This document shows, piece after piece, positions 19,139 to 28,554 of a stretch of DNA of 51,628 nucleotides. The translations under genes and the position numbers were made by a program. The DNA is taken from the NCBI RefSeq assembly GCF_000591415.1, contig NZ_JEMF01000083.1, positions 1 through 51,628 of the forward strand, written 5' to 3'. The stretch is from Cobetia crustatorum. GTDB taxonomy: Bacteria > Pseudomonadota > Gammaproteobacteria > Pseudomonadales > Halomonadaceae. The notes below the pieces were generated by a model, which was not told the origin of the DNA, did not search any database, and saw nothing but the letters and a program-made list of their open reading frames with translations. Position 1 is the first letter of the stretch; each line of letters begins with the position of its first letter.

Positions 19139-20446
19139 ATGAACAACCCAGTCACCGAGTCAGCGTCCGCACAGCCTTCACACGCTACGGCGTCAGTCAC
19201 GATTCCGCCCAATGCTCACAAGGTAGTGATTCTGGGCGGCGGTGCTGGCGGTATTGCCGTCGCGGCCAGCCTGCTCAAGCGCCAATCGGACATGGATATC
19301 GCCATCGTCGAACCCGCTGAGCAGCACAGCTATCAGCCAGGCTGGACGATGGTTGGTGGCGGTATCTTCACGCCGGAATACACGCGCAAGCCGATGCAGG
19401 CGGTAATGCCCAAGGGCGTGCATTGGTATCGCGAATCGGTGATGGCGATTGATGCCGAAGCGCATGAAGTCACGCTCGGCGATGGCCGCAAGCTCAGCTA
19501 TACCCGGCTGGTCGTTGCCATTGGCCTTGAGCTTGACTGGGCCGCCATCGAGGGTCTGGAAGACACCTTGGGCAAGAATGGCGTGACCTCCAACTACCGT
19601 TACGATCTCGCCCCTTATACCTGGGAGCTGGTGCAGACTCTCAAGGGCGGCAAGGCGCTATTCACCCAGCCGCCAATGCCGATCAAGTGTGCCGGTGCTC
19701 CTCAGAAGGCGATGTATCTTTCCTGTGATCACTGGCAGCGTGAGGGAGTGCTCGGTCAGCTGAACGTCACCTTCCACAATGCGGGCGGCGTGATGTTCGG
19801 TGTACCGGCCTATGTGCCGGCGCTGGAAGAGGCCGTCAAGGGCTATGGCATTGACGTGCAGTTCAACCAGCGCCTGATCTCCGTTGATGGCGAAACGCAG
19901 ACGGCTCGCTTTGAGGTGCCGGCGACCGAAGAGGGAGGAGAGCCGCAGATCGTCGAGCAATCCTTTGACATGCTGCACGTAGTGCCGCCCCAGAAGGCTC
20001 CCGCATTGATTGCCGAATCAAGCCTGGCCAATGCCGGTGGCTGGTTGGATCTCGAGCCGGAGACCCTGCAACACGTGACGCATGCCGATATCTTCGGGCT
20101 GGGTGATGTCAGTGGCACCGCCAACGCCAAGACGGCCGCTGCAGTGCGCAAGCAGGCACCTGTGGTGGCTGAGAATCTGCTTGCGACCCTGGCCGGTGGT
20201 GCACTTGTGGCCGGTTATCGCGGTTATGGTTCTTGCCCGTTGACGGTCGAGAATGGCCGCATCGTGCTGGCGGAGTTCGGTTACGGCGGCGAACTTCAAC
20301 CCACGTTCCCTAAGTGGATCAATGACGGCACGCGCCCGACACGGCTTGCCTGGCAGCTCAAGTCACGCGGGCTGCCGTTCATCTACTGGAACATGATGCT
20401 CAAGGGACACGAGTGGCTGGCGCGTCCGGCGTCACATGATGTCTGA
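19139..20446 (+). CDS. Sulfide:quinone oxidoreductase-like FAD protein
   Basis: 435 residues. The N-terminal dinucleotide-binding motif VVILGGGAGGIAVAASLLK and the HSYQPGWTMVGGG segment are typical of SQR-like flavoproteins. A cysteine in KCAGAPQKAMYLS and one in GYGSCPLTVENGR match positions of redox cysteines in that family, and GDVSGTANAKTAAAVRKQAPVV is the second FAD motif. The ATG at 19139 is chosen because AGGAG precedes it; the reading frame extends to 19082 without a ribosome site. The product would pass electrons from sulfide to quinone and make persulfide for the MBL protein. Confidence 0.85.
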   Translation: MNNPVTESASAQPSHATASVTIPPNAHKVVILGGGAGGIAVAASLLKRQSDMDIAIVEPAEQHSYQPGWTMVGGGIFTPEYTRKPMQAVMPKGVHWYRESVMAIDAEAHEVTLGDGRKLSYTRLVVAIGLELDWAAIEGLEDTLGKNGVTSNYRYDLAPYTWELVQTLKGGKALFTQPPMPIKCAGAPQKAMYLSCDHWQREGVLGQLNVTFHNAGGVMFGVPAYVPALEEAVKGYGIDVQFNQRLISVDGETQTARFEVPATEEGGEPQIVEQSFDMLHVVPPQKAPALIAESSLANAGGWLDLEPETLQHVTHADIFGLGDVSGTANAKTAAAVRKQAPVVAENLLATLAGGALVAGYRGYGSCPLTVENGRIVLAEFGYGGELQPTFPKWINDGTRPTRLAWQLKSRGLPFIYWNMMLKGHEWLARPASHDV

Positions 20447-22274
20447 GCAGGCTCGCGGAGCGGATAGCCGTACACTCGCCCGCTGGCTACCTCTGGCGGG
20501 TTGGTTGGAACATTATGATCGCCAGAGTTTCGGGCGCGACCTGCTGGCCGCAGTGATCGTCAGCGTCATGCTGGTGCCGCAGGCACTGGCGTATGCGCTG
20601 TTGGCGGGACTGCCCGCGCAGGTGGGCCTGTATGCCAGCATGTTGCCGTTGGTGCTGTATGCGCTATTCGGCACCAGTAGCACGCTGGCGGTGGGGCCGG
20701 TGGCGATTATCTCATTGATGACAGCCTCGGCCATCGCGGGTATGACGGGGGCTGATGGTGCAGCGTTGAGCACTCCTGAGATGCTGGGTGCCGCGCTGCT
20801 ACTGGCGCTGGTGTCAGGCGCGCTGCTGGTGACGATGGGGCTGTTGCGCCTCGGGGCGCTGGTCAATTTCATCAGCCATCCGGTGATCTCAGGTTTCATG
20901 ACAGCGTCTGGCATTCTGATCATCGCCAGTCAGCTAGGGCCCTTGAGCGGACTGAGTCTCAAAGGCGGCAATCTGATCGAGATGGGCCAGTCGCTGCTGG
21001 CGCTGCCAACAGGGATAGGCATTCATCTGCCGACACTGACCATCGGGCTGGGATGTTGGGCGGGGCTCATTCTGGCGCGCCGTCATCTCAAGAATGGAGT
21101 GATGGCGCTGGGGCTAAGCAAAACAACGGCAGGCATGTGCTGCAAGACGACCCCGATCATCGCGGTGATCGCCTCCAGCCTGCTGGCGTGGGGATTGAAC
21201 CTGGGAGATCAGAACGCAGAGCACAGCATGGCCCTGGTCGGTGCTGTTCCGGCCGGTTTGCCGGTGATCAGCCTGCCGTCATTCGTCAGCCACGACTGGT
21301 CTGGCCTGCTGATGTCGGCGCTGTTGATCAGCGTGGTGGGGTTCGTCGAGTCGTTGGCACTGGCACAGACACTGGCCGCGCGTCGTCGTCAGCGCATTGA
21401 TCCCGACAAGGAGTTGATCGCGCTGGGGCTCTCCAACATGGGGGCAGGCGTCAGTGGTGGCATGCCGGTCTCTGGCGGGCTGTCGCGTTCAGTCGTCAAC
21501 TTCGATGCCGGTGCCGCGACGCCGTTGGCGGGTGCCTTTACGGCGCTCGGTATCCTGCTGGCGAGCCTGCTGCTGACCGATTGGTTGGCGTGGCTGCCGC
21601 GCACCACACTGGCGGCGATCATCATCGTGGCCACCACCAGCCTGATTGATATCGCGGCGATCAAACGCACCTTCCGCTACTCACGCGGTGATGGTACAGC
21701 GCTGGCGATCACGCTGATCGTGACACTGCTGCATGGCGTCGAGAGCGGCATCATGGCGGGAGTAGTGATTTCACTGGGTTTGTATCTAAAGCGTACCAGC
21801 CAGCCGCACAGTGCGCTGGTCGGGCGTGTGTCGGGAACCGAGCACTTTCGCAATGTCGAGCGTCACGCGGTGGAGACTGATCCTGAATTGGCGATTCTGC
21901 GTATCGATGAGAGTCTCTATTTCGCCAATGCGCGCTACCTGGAAGACACCGTGCTGGCGTTGACGGCCGACCGTCCCTCGCTGCGCCATCTGGTGCTGGC
22001 CTGTCAGGCCGTCAATCTGATTGATGCCTCGGCACTGGAAAGCCTCGAAGTCATCAACGAGCGCATGACAGCGGCAGGTGTGAAGCTGCATCTGAGTGAA
22101 GTGAAAGGGCCGGTGATGGACCGCCTCAAGTGCTCTGATCTGCCAGAGAATCTTGGCGGCGAGATCTATCTCAGCACCTTCGATGCCTGGCAGGCGCTCA
22201 GCATTCATGGCAGCCATTGCGGACAGGCCTGCGCGCGGGATGGCGTCAGTCAGACAGCGGCGCTGAACGGATAG
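20436..22274 (+). CDS. SulP-family anion transporter with STAS domain
   Basis: 612 residues. The SulP signature (MLVPQALAYALLAGLPAQVGLYASMLPLVLYALFGTS) is near residues 45-85, followed by ~10-12 further membrane segments with GPVAIISLMT and GGMPVSGGLSRS. Residues ~460-570 form a STAS domain (LRHLVLACQAVNLIDASALESLEVI). The start lies inside the SQR-like gene (11-base overlap; ATG at 20439 is an alternative), so translation is coupled. Given the neighbours it may move sulfate or another sulfur oxyanion; bicarbonate or other anions are possible in this family. Confidence 0.92.
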   Translation: MMSEQARGADSRTLARWLPLAGWLEHYDRQSFGRDLLAAVIVSVMLVPQALAYALLAGLPAQVGLYASMLPLVLYALFGTSSTLAVGPVAIISLMTASAIAGMTGADGAALSTPEMLGAALLLALVSGALLVTMGLLRLGALVNFISHPVISGFMTASGILIIASQLGPLSGLSLKGGNLIEMGQSLLALPTGIGIHLPTLTIGLGCWAGLILARRHLKNGVMALGLSKTTAGMCCKTTPIIAVIASSLLAWGLNLGDQNAEHSMALVGAVPAGLPVISLPSFVSHDWSGLLMSALLISVVGFVESLALAQTLAARRRQRIDPDKELIALGLSNMGAGVSGGMPVSGGLSRSVVNFDAGAATPLAGAFTALGILLASLLLTDWLAWLPRTTLAAIIIVATTSLIDIAAIKRTFRYSRGDGTALAITLIVTLLHGVESGIMAGVVISLGLYLKRTSQPHSALVGRVSGTEHFRNVERHAVETDPELAILRIDESLYFANARYLEDTVLALTADRPSLRHLVLACQAVNLIDASALESLEVINERMTAAGVKLHLSEVKGPVMDRLKCSDLPENLGGEIYLSTFDAWQALSIHGSHCGQACARDGVSQTAALNG

Positions 22275-22312
22275 TGAGCGAGATGACTTGATTGAATGAC
22301 CCGCGATAGACC

Positions 22313-22356
22313 AAAACGCCCCGAGCCTGCCAGTGGCAGAGTCGGGGCGTTTTTCT
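22313..22356. terminator. Bidirectional terminator after the SulP gene
   Basis: A 12-bp stem AAAACGCCCCGA (22313-22324) pairs with 22342-22353 and ends in TTTTTC. The A-run on the left makes it usable for the minus-strand arginine operon as well. Confidence 0.88.
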
Positions 22357-22360
22357 TTAC

Positions 22361-22394
22361 GTTCTGTTAGCTACGTTCTATTAGCCACGTTCTG
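22361..22394. repeat. 14-bp tandem repeat, about 2.5 copies
   Basis: GTTCTGTTAGCTAC, GTTCTATTAGCCAC and a partial GTTCTG follow each other directly after the terminator. No function is apparent. Confidence 0.55.
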
Positions 22395-22460
22395 TCTTGT
22401 GAGTTCTGTTGCGAGCGCTAGCCATGCCGCCCAGTCAGCGGGCGATGCTCAGAGACTGAT

Positions 22461-22490
22461 CAGTCCTGTTCACTTCAGTCCTGTTCACTC
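22461..22490. repeat. 15-bp tandem repeat, two copies
   Basis: CAGTCCTGTTCACTT is followed at once by CAGTCCTGTTCACTC, in the gap between the SulP terminator and the aldehyde dehydrogenase stop. No function is apparent. Confidence 0.55.
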
Positions 22491-22519
22491 CAGTGCAGTG
22501 CAGCTCAATGTAGCCCGGT

Positions 22520-23997
22520 TCAGTCGAGTACTGGGCCGATGATGTGCTTCACTTCCAGATAGCCTGCCAGTCCCCACGGGCCAAGCTCGCGGCCGATACC
22601 ACTGTGCTTGAAGCCACCCCAGCTGGCCTGAACCAGTGGAATCTGCTCGCTGTTGTACCACGTCACACCGGTACGCAGACGGCGGCACACGGCACGAGCA
22701 CGTTTGGCATCGCCACTGACGACGGTGCCGACTAGGCCATAGTCACTGTCATTGGCCAGGCGGACGGCCTCGGCTTCATCAGCCACGGTGTGCGAACACA
22801 GCACCGGCCCGAAGATCTCTTCACGCCACAGGCGGCTCTCCAGCGGTACCTCGGTGAAGAGTGTCGGCGCCACGAAGTAGCCTGTGCCGGCAAGGTACGA
22901 TGCGTACCATCGCGCAGCACGGTCAGGCATTCTTCGCGTGCCACGTCCAGATAATTCAGCACGGTGTCACGCTGGCGTGCGCTGGTCATCGGGCCCATCT
23001 GGGTCGCGGCATCCATTGGATCGCCCAGCACCAGCGCATCGATGCGCTTGGCAAGCGCGGCGTGCAGATCATCGGCGACGGCTTCATGCACCAGCAGGCG
23101 CGAGGTGGCAGAACAGATCTGCCCAGCATTGAAGTAGATACCTGCCATGACCCAGTCAGCGGCTTCCTCAATGTTGGCATCTTCCAACACGATGATGGGC
23201 GACTTGCCGCCCAGCTCCAGTGATACTCCGCGAATGCCGCAGGCAGCGGCTTGCATTACCTTCTCGCCGACCACATTGCTGCCAGTGAAGGAAATCTTGT
23301 CGATACGCGGATGACGCGTCAGCGGGCCACCGATGCCTTCGCCATCACCGTGCAGCAGGTTGAATACGCCCGTCGGCAGCTTGGCTTCCAGCGCAATCTC
23401 GGCCAGCACCTGTTCCGGCAGCGGGGTTACCTCAGACGGCTTGATGACTAGCGTGCAGCCCGCCGCAAGCGCGGGAGCGACCTTCCAGGCACTGGTGACC
23501 AGCGGGAAGTTCCACGGCGTGATCAGCCCGACGACACCGGCGGGTTCCTGGTAGCAATGTCCGGCGTAGCCCTCGACATCATGCTCCACCGCGACGCCCT
23601 GACGGGCATCCAGTGCACGTGCCTGCTCGGCGTAATAGCGATAGCAACCGATGGCATCGTCGAGATCGATTTCGGCTTCGGCGCGAATCTTGCCGTTATT
23701 GCGCACCGATAGTTCGACCAGCGCCTCACGACGGGTCGTCAGGCCCTCCGCGAAGGCCTCCAGATACACGGCGCGCTCGGCGCCACTCAATGTCTGCCAG
23801 CCCTCGAAGGCAATGGCGGCGGCCTCGACGGCAGCATCGACATCACGGGGATCACCGGCAGTCACCTCGGCAATCACGCTCTCCTCATACGGGTTGGTCA
23901 CGACCAGACGGCGCTCACCGTGGCTCTTGACCCACTGGTTGTTGATGAATTGATGGAGACACTGATTGCCGAGAGTCTGCTGATCGAGCTGTTGCAT
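22520..23997 (-). pseudogene. Aldehyde dehydrogenase (4-guanidinobutyraldehyde dehydrogenase-like), frameshifted
   Basis: An ALDH of the betaine-/gamma-aminobutyraldehyde class, begun by ATG at 23997 (AAGGAA upstream). The N-terminal part runs through PWNFPLVTSAWKVAPALAAG, SFTGSNVVGEKV, the catalytic Glu segment LELGGKSPIIVLED and the catalytic Cys in AGQICSATSRLLV. After VLRDGTHRTLP the frame is lost near 22887-22890 and resumes one frame over as GTGYFVAPTLFTEV through REEIFGPVL to the stop at 22520. Restoring one base in the CCGG there rejoins LP to GTGYFV. With the AruI-like and guanidinobutyrase genes it fits KauB, which makes 4-guanidinobutyrate. All catalytic residues are present, so a sequencing deletion is a serious alternative to true loss. 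Confidence 0.85.
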
Positions 23998-24064
23998 GTG
24001 AATTCCTTGAGACGATGACGCCATGAAGCGGATGAAAGTGCCAATGAGGTGACAGGCAGATGAT

Positions 24065-25741
24065 CTAGCGTACGTGATGGCACCACGCGGCCGCATCTAT
24101 TTCTACCAGCAGCGGTGCCTTGGCATTTCGTTCGGTCAGCGAACGGGTCAGGCTGTCCGGCGAGTCGACACGCACGGCGGCACAGCCGAAGCCTTGGGCG
24201 ATCAGCTGGAAGTCGGGTGCCTGGATGTCGACGCCCAGACGGGTGACGCCGGCGTTGTCCATGAAGCGGCGAATCTCTTCATAACCCTGGTTGTGCCACA
24301 GCACGATGACGACGGGCAGCTGCTCTTCCACCGCGCAGGCAAGCTCACTCAACGTGAACATGATGCCGCCATCGCCGACCAACGCGATCACCGGCAGGTC
24401 AGGACGCCCGAGCGTCGCGCCCATTGCGGCAGGCAGGCCATAGCCAAGGGTGCCGTAACCGGTCGCGGAGTTGAAGTAGCGCCGCGGCGCCGGCTGGCTG
24501 ACCAGATGATTGGCAGCGTAGACGGTCGCGCAGGAATCACCGACCCAGATGGCCTCTGGCAGTGATTGCTGCAAGGTGTCGAACAGCGGCACGTAGGGTG
24601 CGAAGGCCGGGTCTGTCGGTAGTGCGAGCGCTTCCAGTGCGGCAGCGGTGATCTGCGCGCCCCTGGTTGAGCCATTGCTTGAGCCATTGGGCGTGTGTTT
24701 GCTTGCTTCACTGCAGCGCTTGGCCAATATCTCCAGCGCCAGTCCTGCATCGGCGACCATCGCCAAGGTGGCGTGCTGGTTGCGGCCCAGCTGCTCAGGA
24801 TCGATATCGATGCGAATCAGCTTGCCACCAATCACGAAGCCGTCATCGAAGACGACGTCATAGTCTGTCTCGCCCAGCTCGGTGCCGATCGCCAGTACCA
24901 CATCGGCATCACGTGCCAGTTCGCGCACGGCAGGCAGTGAGGCATTGGCACCGAGATCCAATGGATGAGCAGCGCCCAGCAAGCCCTTGGCATTTACCGT
25001 AATGACGGTGGGCGCATCGAGCGCCTCCACCAGCTGTCGTGCAGCCTCGGGCGCGGCGACACAGCCACCGCCGAGCAGCACCAGCGGGCGCTTGGCGCCG
25101 TTGAGCAGTTCGACCGCGGCATCGATCAGCGCGGGGTCGGGTGCGGTGCGACCAATACGCGGGCGAGTCCACTCATGCGAAGTGCGGCCGTGTGGCGGCG
25201 CGACTTCCGCGGGAAACAGGTCGATGGGAATCTCGATGTGCACCGGGCCGGGGCGTGCACCCTCGAAGAGGGCAAAGGCACGGGCCAGCACTTCTGGCAG
25301 CGCCGATGGATCAAGCAGGGTATGACTGAAGCGTGCGACGCCCGCGACCAGCTGCTGCTGGCTGGGCAGCTCATGCAGACGACCCTGACCACGGCCCAGC
25401 GTATCGCTGCGATTGACGCTGGAAATCACCAGCATCGGGATGGAGTCGGCCAACGCCTGGCCCATCGCGGTGGTGATGTTGGTCATGCCCGGGCCGGTGA
25501 TGATGAAGCACACGCCCGGCTTGCCGGTGGCGCGCGCGTAACCATCGGCCATGAAGCCAGCGCCCTGTTCGTGGCGTGGCGTGACGTGGCGGATGGTCTT
25601 GTCAGTGCCGTCGTCTTCCAGGCCACGTTTCTCTTCCAAACCACGATAGAGCTCGATGGTATGCACGCCAGGGATGCCGAACACGGTATCCACGCCGTAG
25701 GTATCACGTAGTAGTCGAATCAACAATTCAGCACAGGTCAT
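24065..25741 (-). CDS. aruI: TPP-dependent 5-guanidino-2-oxopentanoate decarboxylase (AruI-like)
   Basis: 558 residues with the three-domain acetolactate-synthase fold. The N-terminal Pyr domain has GVDTVFGIPGVHTIELYRGL and RHEQGAGFMADGYARATGKPG (catalytic Glu in the first helix region), the middle domain VLLGGGCVAAPEAARQLVEAL, and the C-terminal PP domain the TPP motif GDGGIMFTLSELACAVEEQLP followed by HNQGYEEIR. Biosynthetic acetolactate synthases are alternatives by fold. The partners here, an aldehyde dehydrogenase and a guanidinobutyrase/agmatinase, support AruI, which decarboxylates 2-ketoarginine to 4-guanidinobutyraldehyde in the arginine transaminase pathway. The gene symbol rests on this context. 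Confidence 0.78.
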   Translation of the reverse strand: MTCAELLIRLLRDTYGVDTVFGIPGVHTIELYRGLEEKRGLEDDGTDKTIRHVTPRHEQGAGFMADGYARATGKPGVCFIITGPGMTNITTAMGQALADSIPMLVISSVNRSDTLGRGQGRLHELPSQQQLVAGVARFSHTLLDPSALPEVLARAFALFEGARPGPVHIEIPIDLFPAEVAPPHGRTSHEWTRPRIGRTAPDPALIDAAVELLNGAKRPLVLLGGGCVAAPEAARQLVEALDAPTVITVNAKGLLGAAHPLDLGANASLPAVRELARDADVVLAIGTELGETDYDVVFDDGFVIGGKLIRIDIDPEQLGRNQHATLAMVADAGLALEILAKRCSEASKHTPNGSSNGSTRGAQITAAALEALALPTDPAFAPYVPLFDTLQQSLPEAIWVGDSCATVYAANHLVSQPAPRRYFNSATGYGTLGYGLPAAMGATLGRPDLPVIALVGDGGIMFTLSELACAVEEQLPVVIVLWHNQGYEEIRRFMDNAGVTRLGVDIQAPDFQLIAQGFGCAAVRVDSPDSLTRSLTERNAKAPLLVEIDAAAWCHHVR

Positions 25742-25759
25742 GGCAGGTTATTCCAATGA

Positions 25760-25781
25760 CGGGAGCACCTGGGTGCTCCCG
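25760..25781. terminator. Hairpin between yjiH-like and aruI-like genes
   Basis: A 9-bp stem CGGGAGCAC (25760-25768) pairs with 25773-25781. No clear T-run follows on either strand, so an intercistronic stabilising or attenuating hairpin is as likely as a terminator. Confidence 0.45.
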
Positions 25782-25816
25782 TATGAGACAAGAAACGTGT
25801 CAGGGGTTCGCGTGAC

Positions 25817-27268
25817 TCAGAACACGAACACATGCGCGATGAAGGCGATGATCGGCAGGGTGATTAGCGTGCGCAGCAGGAAGATGGCGACCAGCTCCCA
25901 TATCTTGAGCGGAATCTTTGACTTGAGCAGCAGGGCGCCGATCTCTGACATGTAGATCAACTGGGTCAGTGACAGGCAGGCGATCACGAAGCGCGTCAGT
26001 TCGCTGTCGATATCCTTGGCCAGCACCGCCGGCAGGAACATGTCAGCAAAGCCGACCAGCGTAGCAGGTGCCGCCTCGGCTGCGTGGGGAATCTGCAGCA
26101 GTTCCAGCAGCGGAATCATCGGGTAGGACAGCCAGGTGAACACGGGGGTGAACTCGGCCAGCATCAGCGCGACGGTACCGATGGCGATCACGACCGGCAA
26201 CAGCCCCAGGAAGATATCGGCCACATTGATACCGGCTGTCTTCGCCAGTTTCAGTGGGCCCGGTGCAAATTCGGCGCGAGCCACGGCCATGCTGAGGGCG
26301 AAGCGCAGTTCACTGCCGTCAGTCTGATTCTTTTCAGAGATCTGGCAACCGACCGGCTCATGATAGCTATTGCTCTTGCGTGACAGCGGCGGCAGGCGCG
26401 GTACGATGACCGCGGCAATCAAGCCCGCCACGATGACGGTCAGGTAGAAGGGCACGAACAGGTGATTGATGTTCATGAAGCTGGTGATCAGCAGGGCAAA
26501 GGCAATCGAGACTACTGAGAAGTTGGTCGCGATCACCGCGGCTTCGCGCTGGTTGTAGAAGCCCTGCTCATACTGCTGGGTAGTGATCAATACGCCGACG
26601 GTGCCAGACCCCATCCATGATGCGGTGGCATCGATGGCGCTACGGCCGGGCAGATTGAAGATGGCGCGAAACGGGCGACATACCAGACTGCCGATGAATT
26701 CCATGAAGCCGAAATCGACCAGCAGCGGCAGTAGAATCGCCGCGAAGAAGAAGAAGGTCAGCAGCACTGGCGCGAGGTCATTGAGCATCACGCCACCGGT
26801 GAAGGCCGCCGTGACGGCGGTCGGCCCCCACTGGAAGTAGGTCATCAGCGCGAACATTGCGCCGAGTGCCCGCATGCCGAACCAGACGGCAGACACATCG
26901 AATAGCTCATGGGCGGCACCTTGCTTGGCCCAGTTAGGCTTGGCGAGCTTGACGAAGCCCGTCAGCAATACCGAGAGGCACAGCACGACGACGGCGATGG
27001 CGGGCAGAGAGTCGCCGAGCGACGCCTTGAGCCAGTCAGCCATCAGGCCCATGCCGATATTGATGGTGTCGCCGACGCTGAACGGCACCAGGAAGAAGGA
27101 GACGCCGATAATTGATGGCACCAGGAACTTGATCAGGCCGCGCTTGCTCAACGGGGCGGGGGCCGTGGCGATTATTGTTTTCTGTGTCGTTTTCGGCTGA
27201 TCGGAGCGCGGAGGCTGATCAACAGAGGACGGCGTGGTAGCCGCCGTCGGATCAATGCTTGAGGACAT
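25817..27268 (-). CDS. YjiH-family membrane protein (nucleoside-recognition/Gate domain)
   Basis: 483 residues with a ~45-residue polar, Pro/Thr-rich N-tail and about ten membrane segments. LIKFLVPSIIGVSFFLVPFS at the first helix, the Gate-type segment RSAIDATASWMGSGTVGVLITTQQYEQGFYNQREAAVIATNFS and the closing SEIGALLLKSKIPLKIWELVAIFLLRT are typical of YjiH proteins. The family is of uncertain function; its position between the decarboxylase and guanidinobutyrase genes suggests transport of arginine, a guanidino compound or GABA, which is inference. AAGGTGA precedes the start. Confidence 0.85.
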   Translation of the reverse strand: MSSSIDPTAATTPSSVDQPPRSDQPKTTQKTIIATAPAPLSKRGLIKFLVPSIIGVSFFLVPFSVGDTINIGMGLMADWLKASLGDSLPAIAVVVLCLSVLLTGFVKLAKPNWAKQGAAHELFDVSAVWFGMRALGAMFALMTYFQWGPTAVTAAFTGGVMLNDLAPVLLTFFFFAAILLPLLVDFGFMEFIGSLVCRPFRAIFNLPGRSAIDATASWMGSGTVGVLITTQQYEQGFYNQREAAVIATNFSVVSIAFALLITSFMNINHLFVPFYLTVIVAGLIAAVIVPRLPPLSRKSNSYHEPVGCQISEKNQTDGSELRFALSMAVARAEFAPGPLKLAKTAGINVADIFLGLLPVVIAIGTVALMLAEFTPVFTWLSYPMIPLLELLQIPHAAEAAPATLVGFADMFLPAVLAKDIDSELTRFVIACLSLTQLIYMSEIGALLLKSKIPLKIWELVAIFLLRTLITLPIIAFIAHVFVF

Positions 27269-27443
27269 GGTAAGTCACCTTGGTCTTTTTATAATGGTCA
27301 GGCTTCGTTAACGCTTTGTTTTTACTGAATACTTTCATGAGACTGTCGCAGGGCAATGCATTGGCAGGTCTTGAGACTGTGCGCTGCTCGCCTGACGGGA
27401 CGATCAAGCGGGCAGCGCGAAGCTCATGCCAGTCGAGTACGAC

Positions 27444-28394
27444 TCAGTCGCGCTGCACTACGCCCGGCAGCACACACAGCATTTCGTAAAGCAGGGTCGC
27501 GCCCATCAGCGCGGTGTTGCCGCTGGTGTCGTAGGGCGGAGAGACTTCCATCAAATCACCGCCGACGATATTGAGGCCACGCGCACCACGCACGATTTCC
27601 ATGCCCTGCGGCATGGTCAGGCCACCCGCTTCCACGGTGCCGGTGCCCGGTGCCACGGAGGGGTCGAGGCCATCGATGTCGAAGGTGATGTAGACGGGGC
27701 GATCGCCCATCATGTCGCGCACTTCGGCCATCAGCGGCGCGAGTGACTTGAACCAGCACATCTCGGCGGTCTCGACACGGAAGCCCTGCTGACGACACCA
27801 GTCGAAATCATCGGCGGAGTAGCCAGTGCCGCGCAGGCCGATCTGCACCACACGCGTGCTGTCGAGCAGGCCTTCTTCCTGAGCACGACGAATCGGCGTG
27901 CCGTGGGCAATCGGCTCGCCGAACATGTGGTCGTTCACATCGGCGTGGGCATCGATATGGATCAGGCCGACCGGCCCGTGCTTCTTGGCGATGGCCCGCA
28001 GCACCGGCAGAGTGACGGTGTGGTCACCGCCCAGCGTCAGCGGAACGCAATCGTGGCTGAGTACTTCATCGTAGAATTTCTCGATGATGTCCATGCTCTT
28101 GGGCAGGTGGAAGGTGTTGATCGGCACATCGCCGATGTCCGCCACCTGCAGGCTATCGAAGGGCGCGGCGCGGGTGGCCATGTTGTAAGGGCGCAGCATG
28201 CGGGATTCATCGCGAATCTGGCGCGGGCCAAAACGGGCGCCGGGACGGTTGGAGGTGCCGATATCCAGCGGAATACCGATGAAGGCCACATCAAGATCCT
28301 TGGCCGTCTCTTGAGTTGGCAGACGCATCATGGTGGCCGGGCCGCCGAAACGTGGCATGTCGTTGCCGCCCAACGGCTGATTGAATTCGCTCAT
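27444..28394 (-). CDS. gbuA: Guanidinobutyrase/agmatinase-family ureohydrolase
   Basis: 316 residues. Binuclear-manganese motifs of the arginase/agmatinase family are intact: LGGDHTVTLP, HIDAHADVNDHMFG and YITFDIDGLDPSVAPGTGTVEAGGL. The ATG at 28394 with GGAGAG upstream is chosen; the longer frame has no support. These enzymes hydrolyse a guanidino group to urea and an amine. With the AruI-like decarboxylase and the aldehyde dehydrogenase, 4-guanidinobutyrate to GABA plus urea is the likely reaction; agmatinase is the main alternative. First gene behind the sigma-54 promoter at 28496-28511. Confidence 0.85.
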   Translation of the reverse strand: MSEFNQPLGGNDMPRFGGPATMMRLPTQETAKDLDVAFIGIPLDIGTSNRPGARFGPRQIRDESRMLRPYNMATRAAPFDSLQVADIGDVPINTFHLPKSMDIIEKFYDEVLSHDCVPLTLGGDHTVTLPVLRAIAKKHGPVGLIHIDAHADVNDHMFGEPIAHGTPIRRAQEEGLLDSTRVVQIGLRGTGYSADDFDWCRQQGFRVETAEMCWFKSLAPLMAEVRDMMGDRPVYITFDIDGLDPSVAPGTGTVEAGGLTMPQGMEIVRGARGLNIVGGDLMEVSPPYDTSGNTALMGATLLYEMLCVLPGVVQRD

Positions 28395-28495
28395 GAAACT
28401 CTCCGGTAGTCCTGTATCGCTCGTCGGATGAAGAGGACGAGCGGTGTATTGTCGTTTTAGGCCCGAGTGAATACTGCGGCGCATATTCTAGTATT

Positions 28496-28511
28496 GCAGT
28501 AAGTGTGCCAA
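28496..28511 (-). promoter_or_regulatory. Sigma-54 (-24/-12) promoter for the arginine-catabolic operon
   Basis: Read on the minus strand: TTGGCACACTTACTGCA, i.e. TGGCAC and CTGC with the required GG-N10-GC spacing. One base differs from the TTGC consensus. It lies ~100 bases before the guanidinobutyrase start and faces away from the sigma-54 activator gene. Confidence 0.78.
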
Positions 28512-28554
28512 CTTTTAGTCGTCTGTTTTTTTATAGATTTTTTATAAAGCGATT

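Noticed and set aside
22361-22490. Short tandem repeats as a CRISPR-like array
   Set aside because: Units are 14-15 bases, directly adjacent with no spacers, and no cas genes are present.
22333-22542. 69-codon ORF with a signal-peptide-like start
   Set aside because: It starts inside the terminator loop, runs through the tandem repeats and has no ribosome site; hydrophobicity is probably chance.
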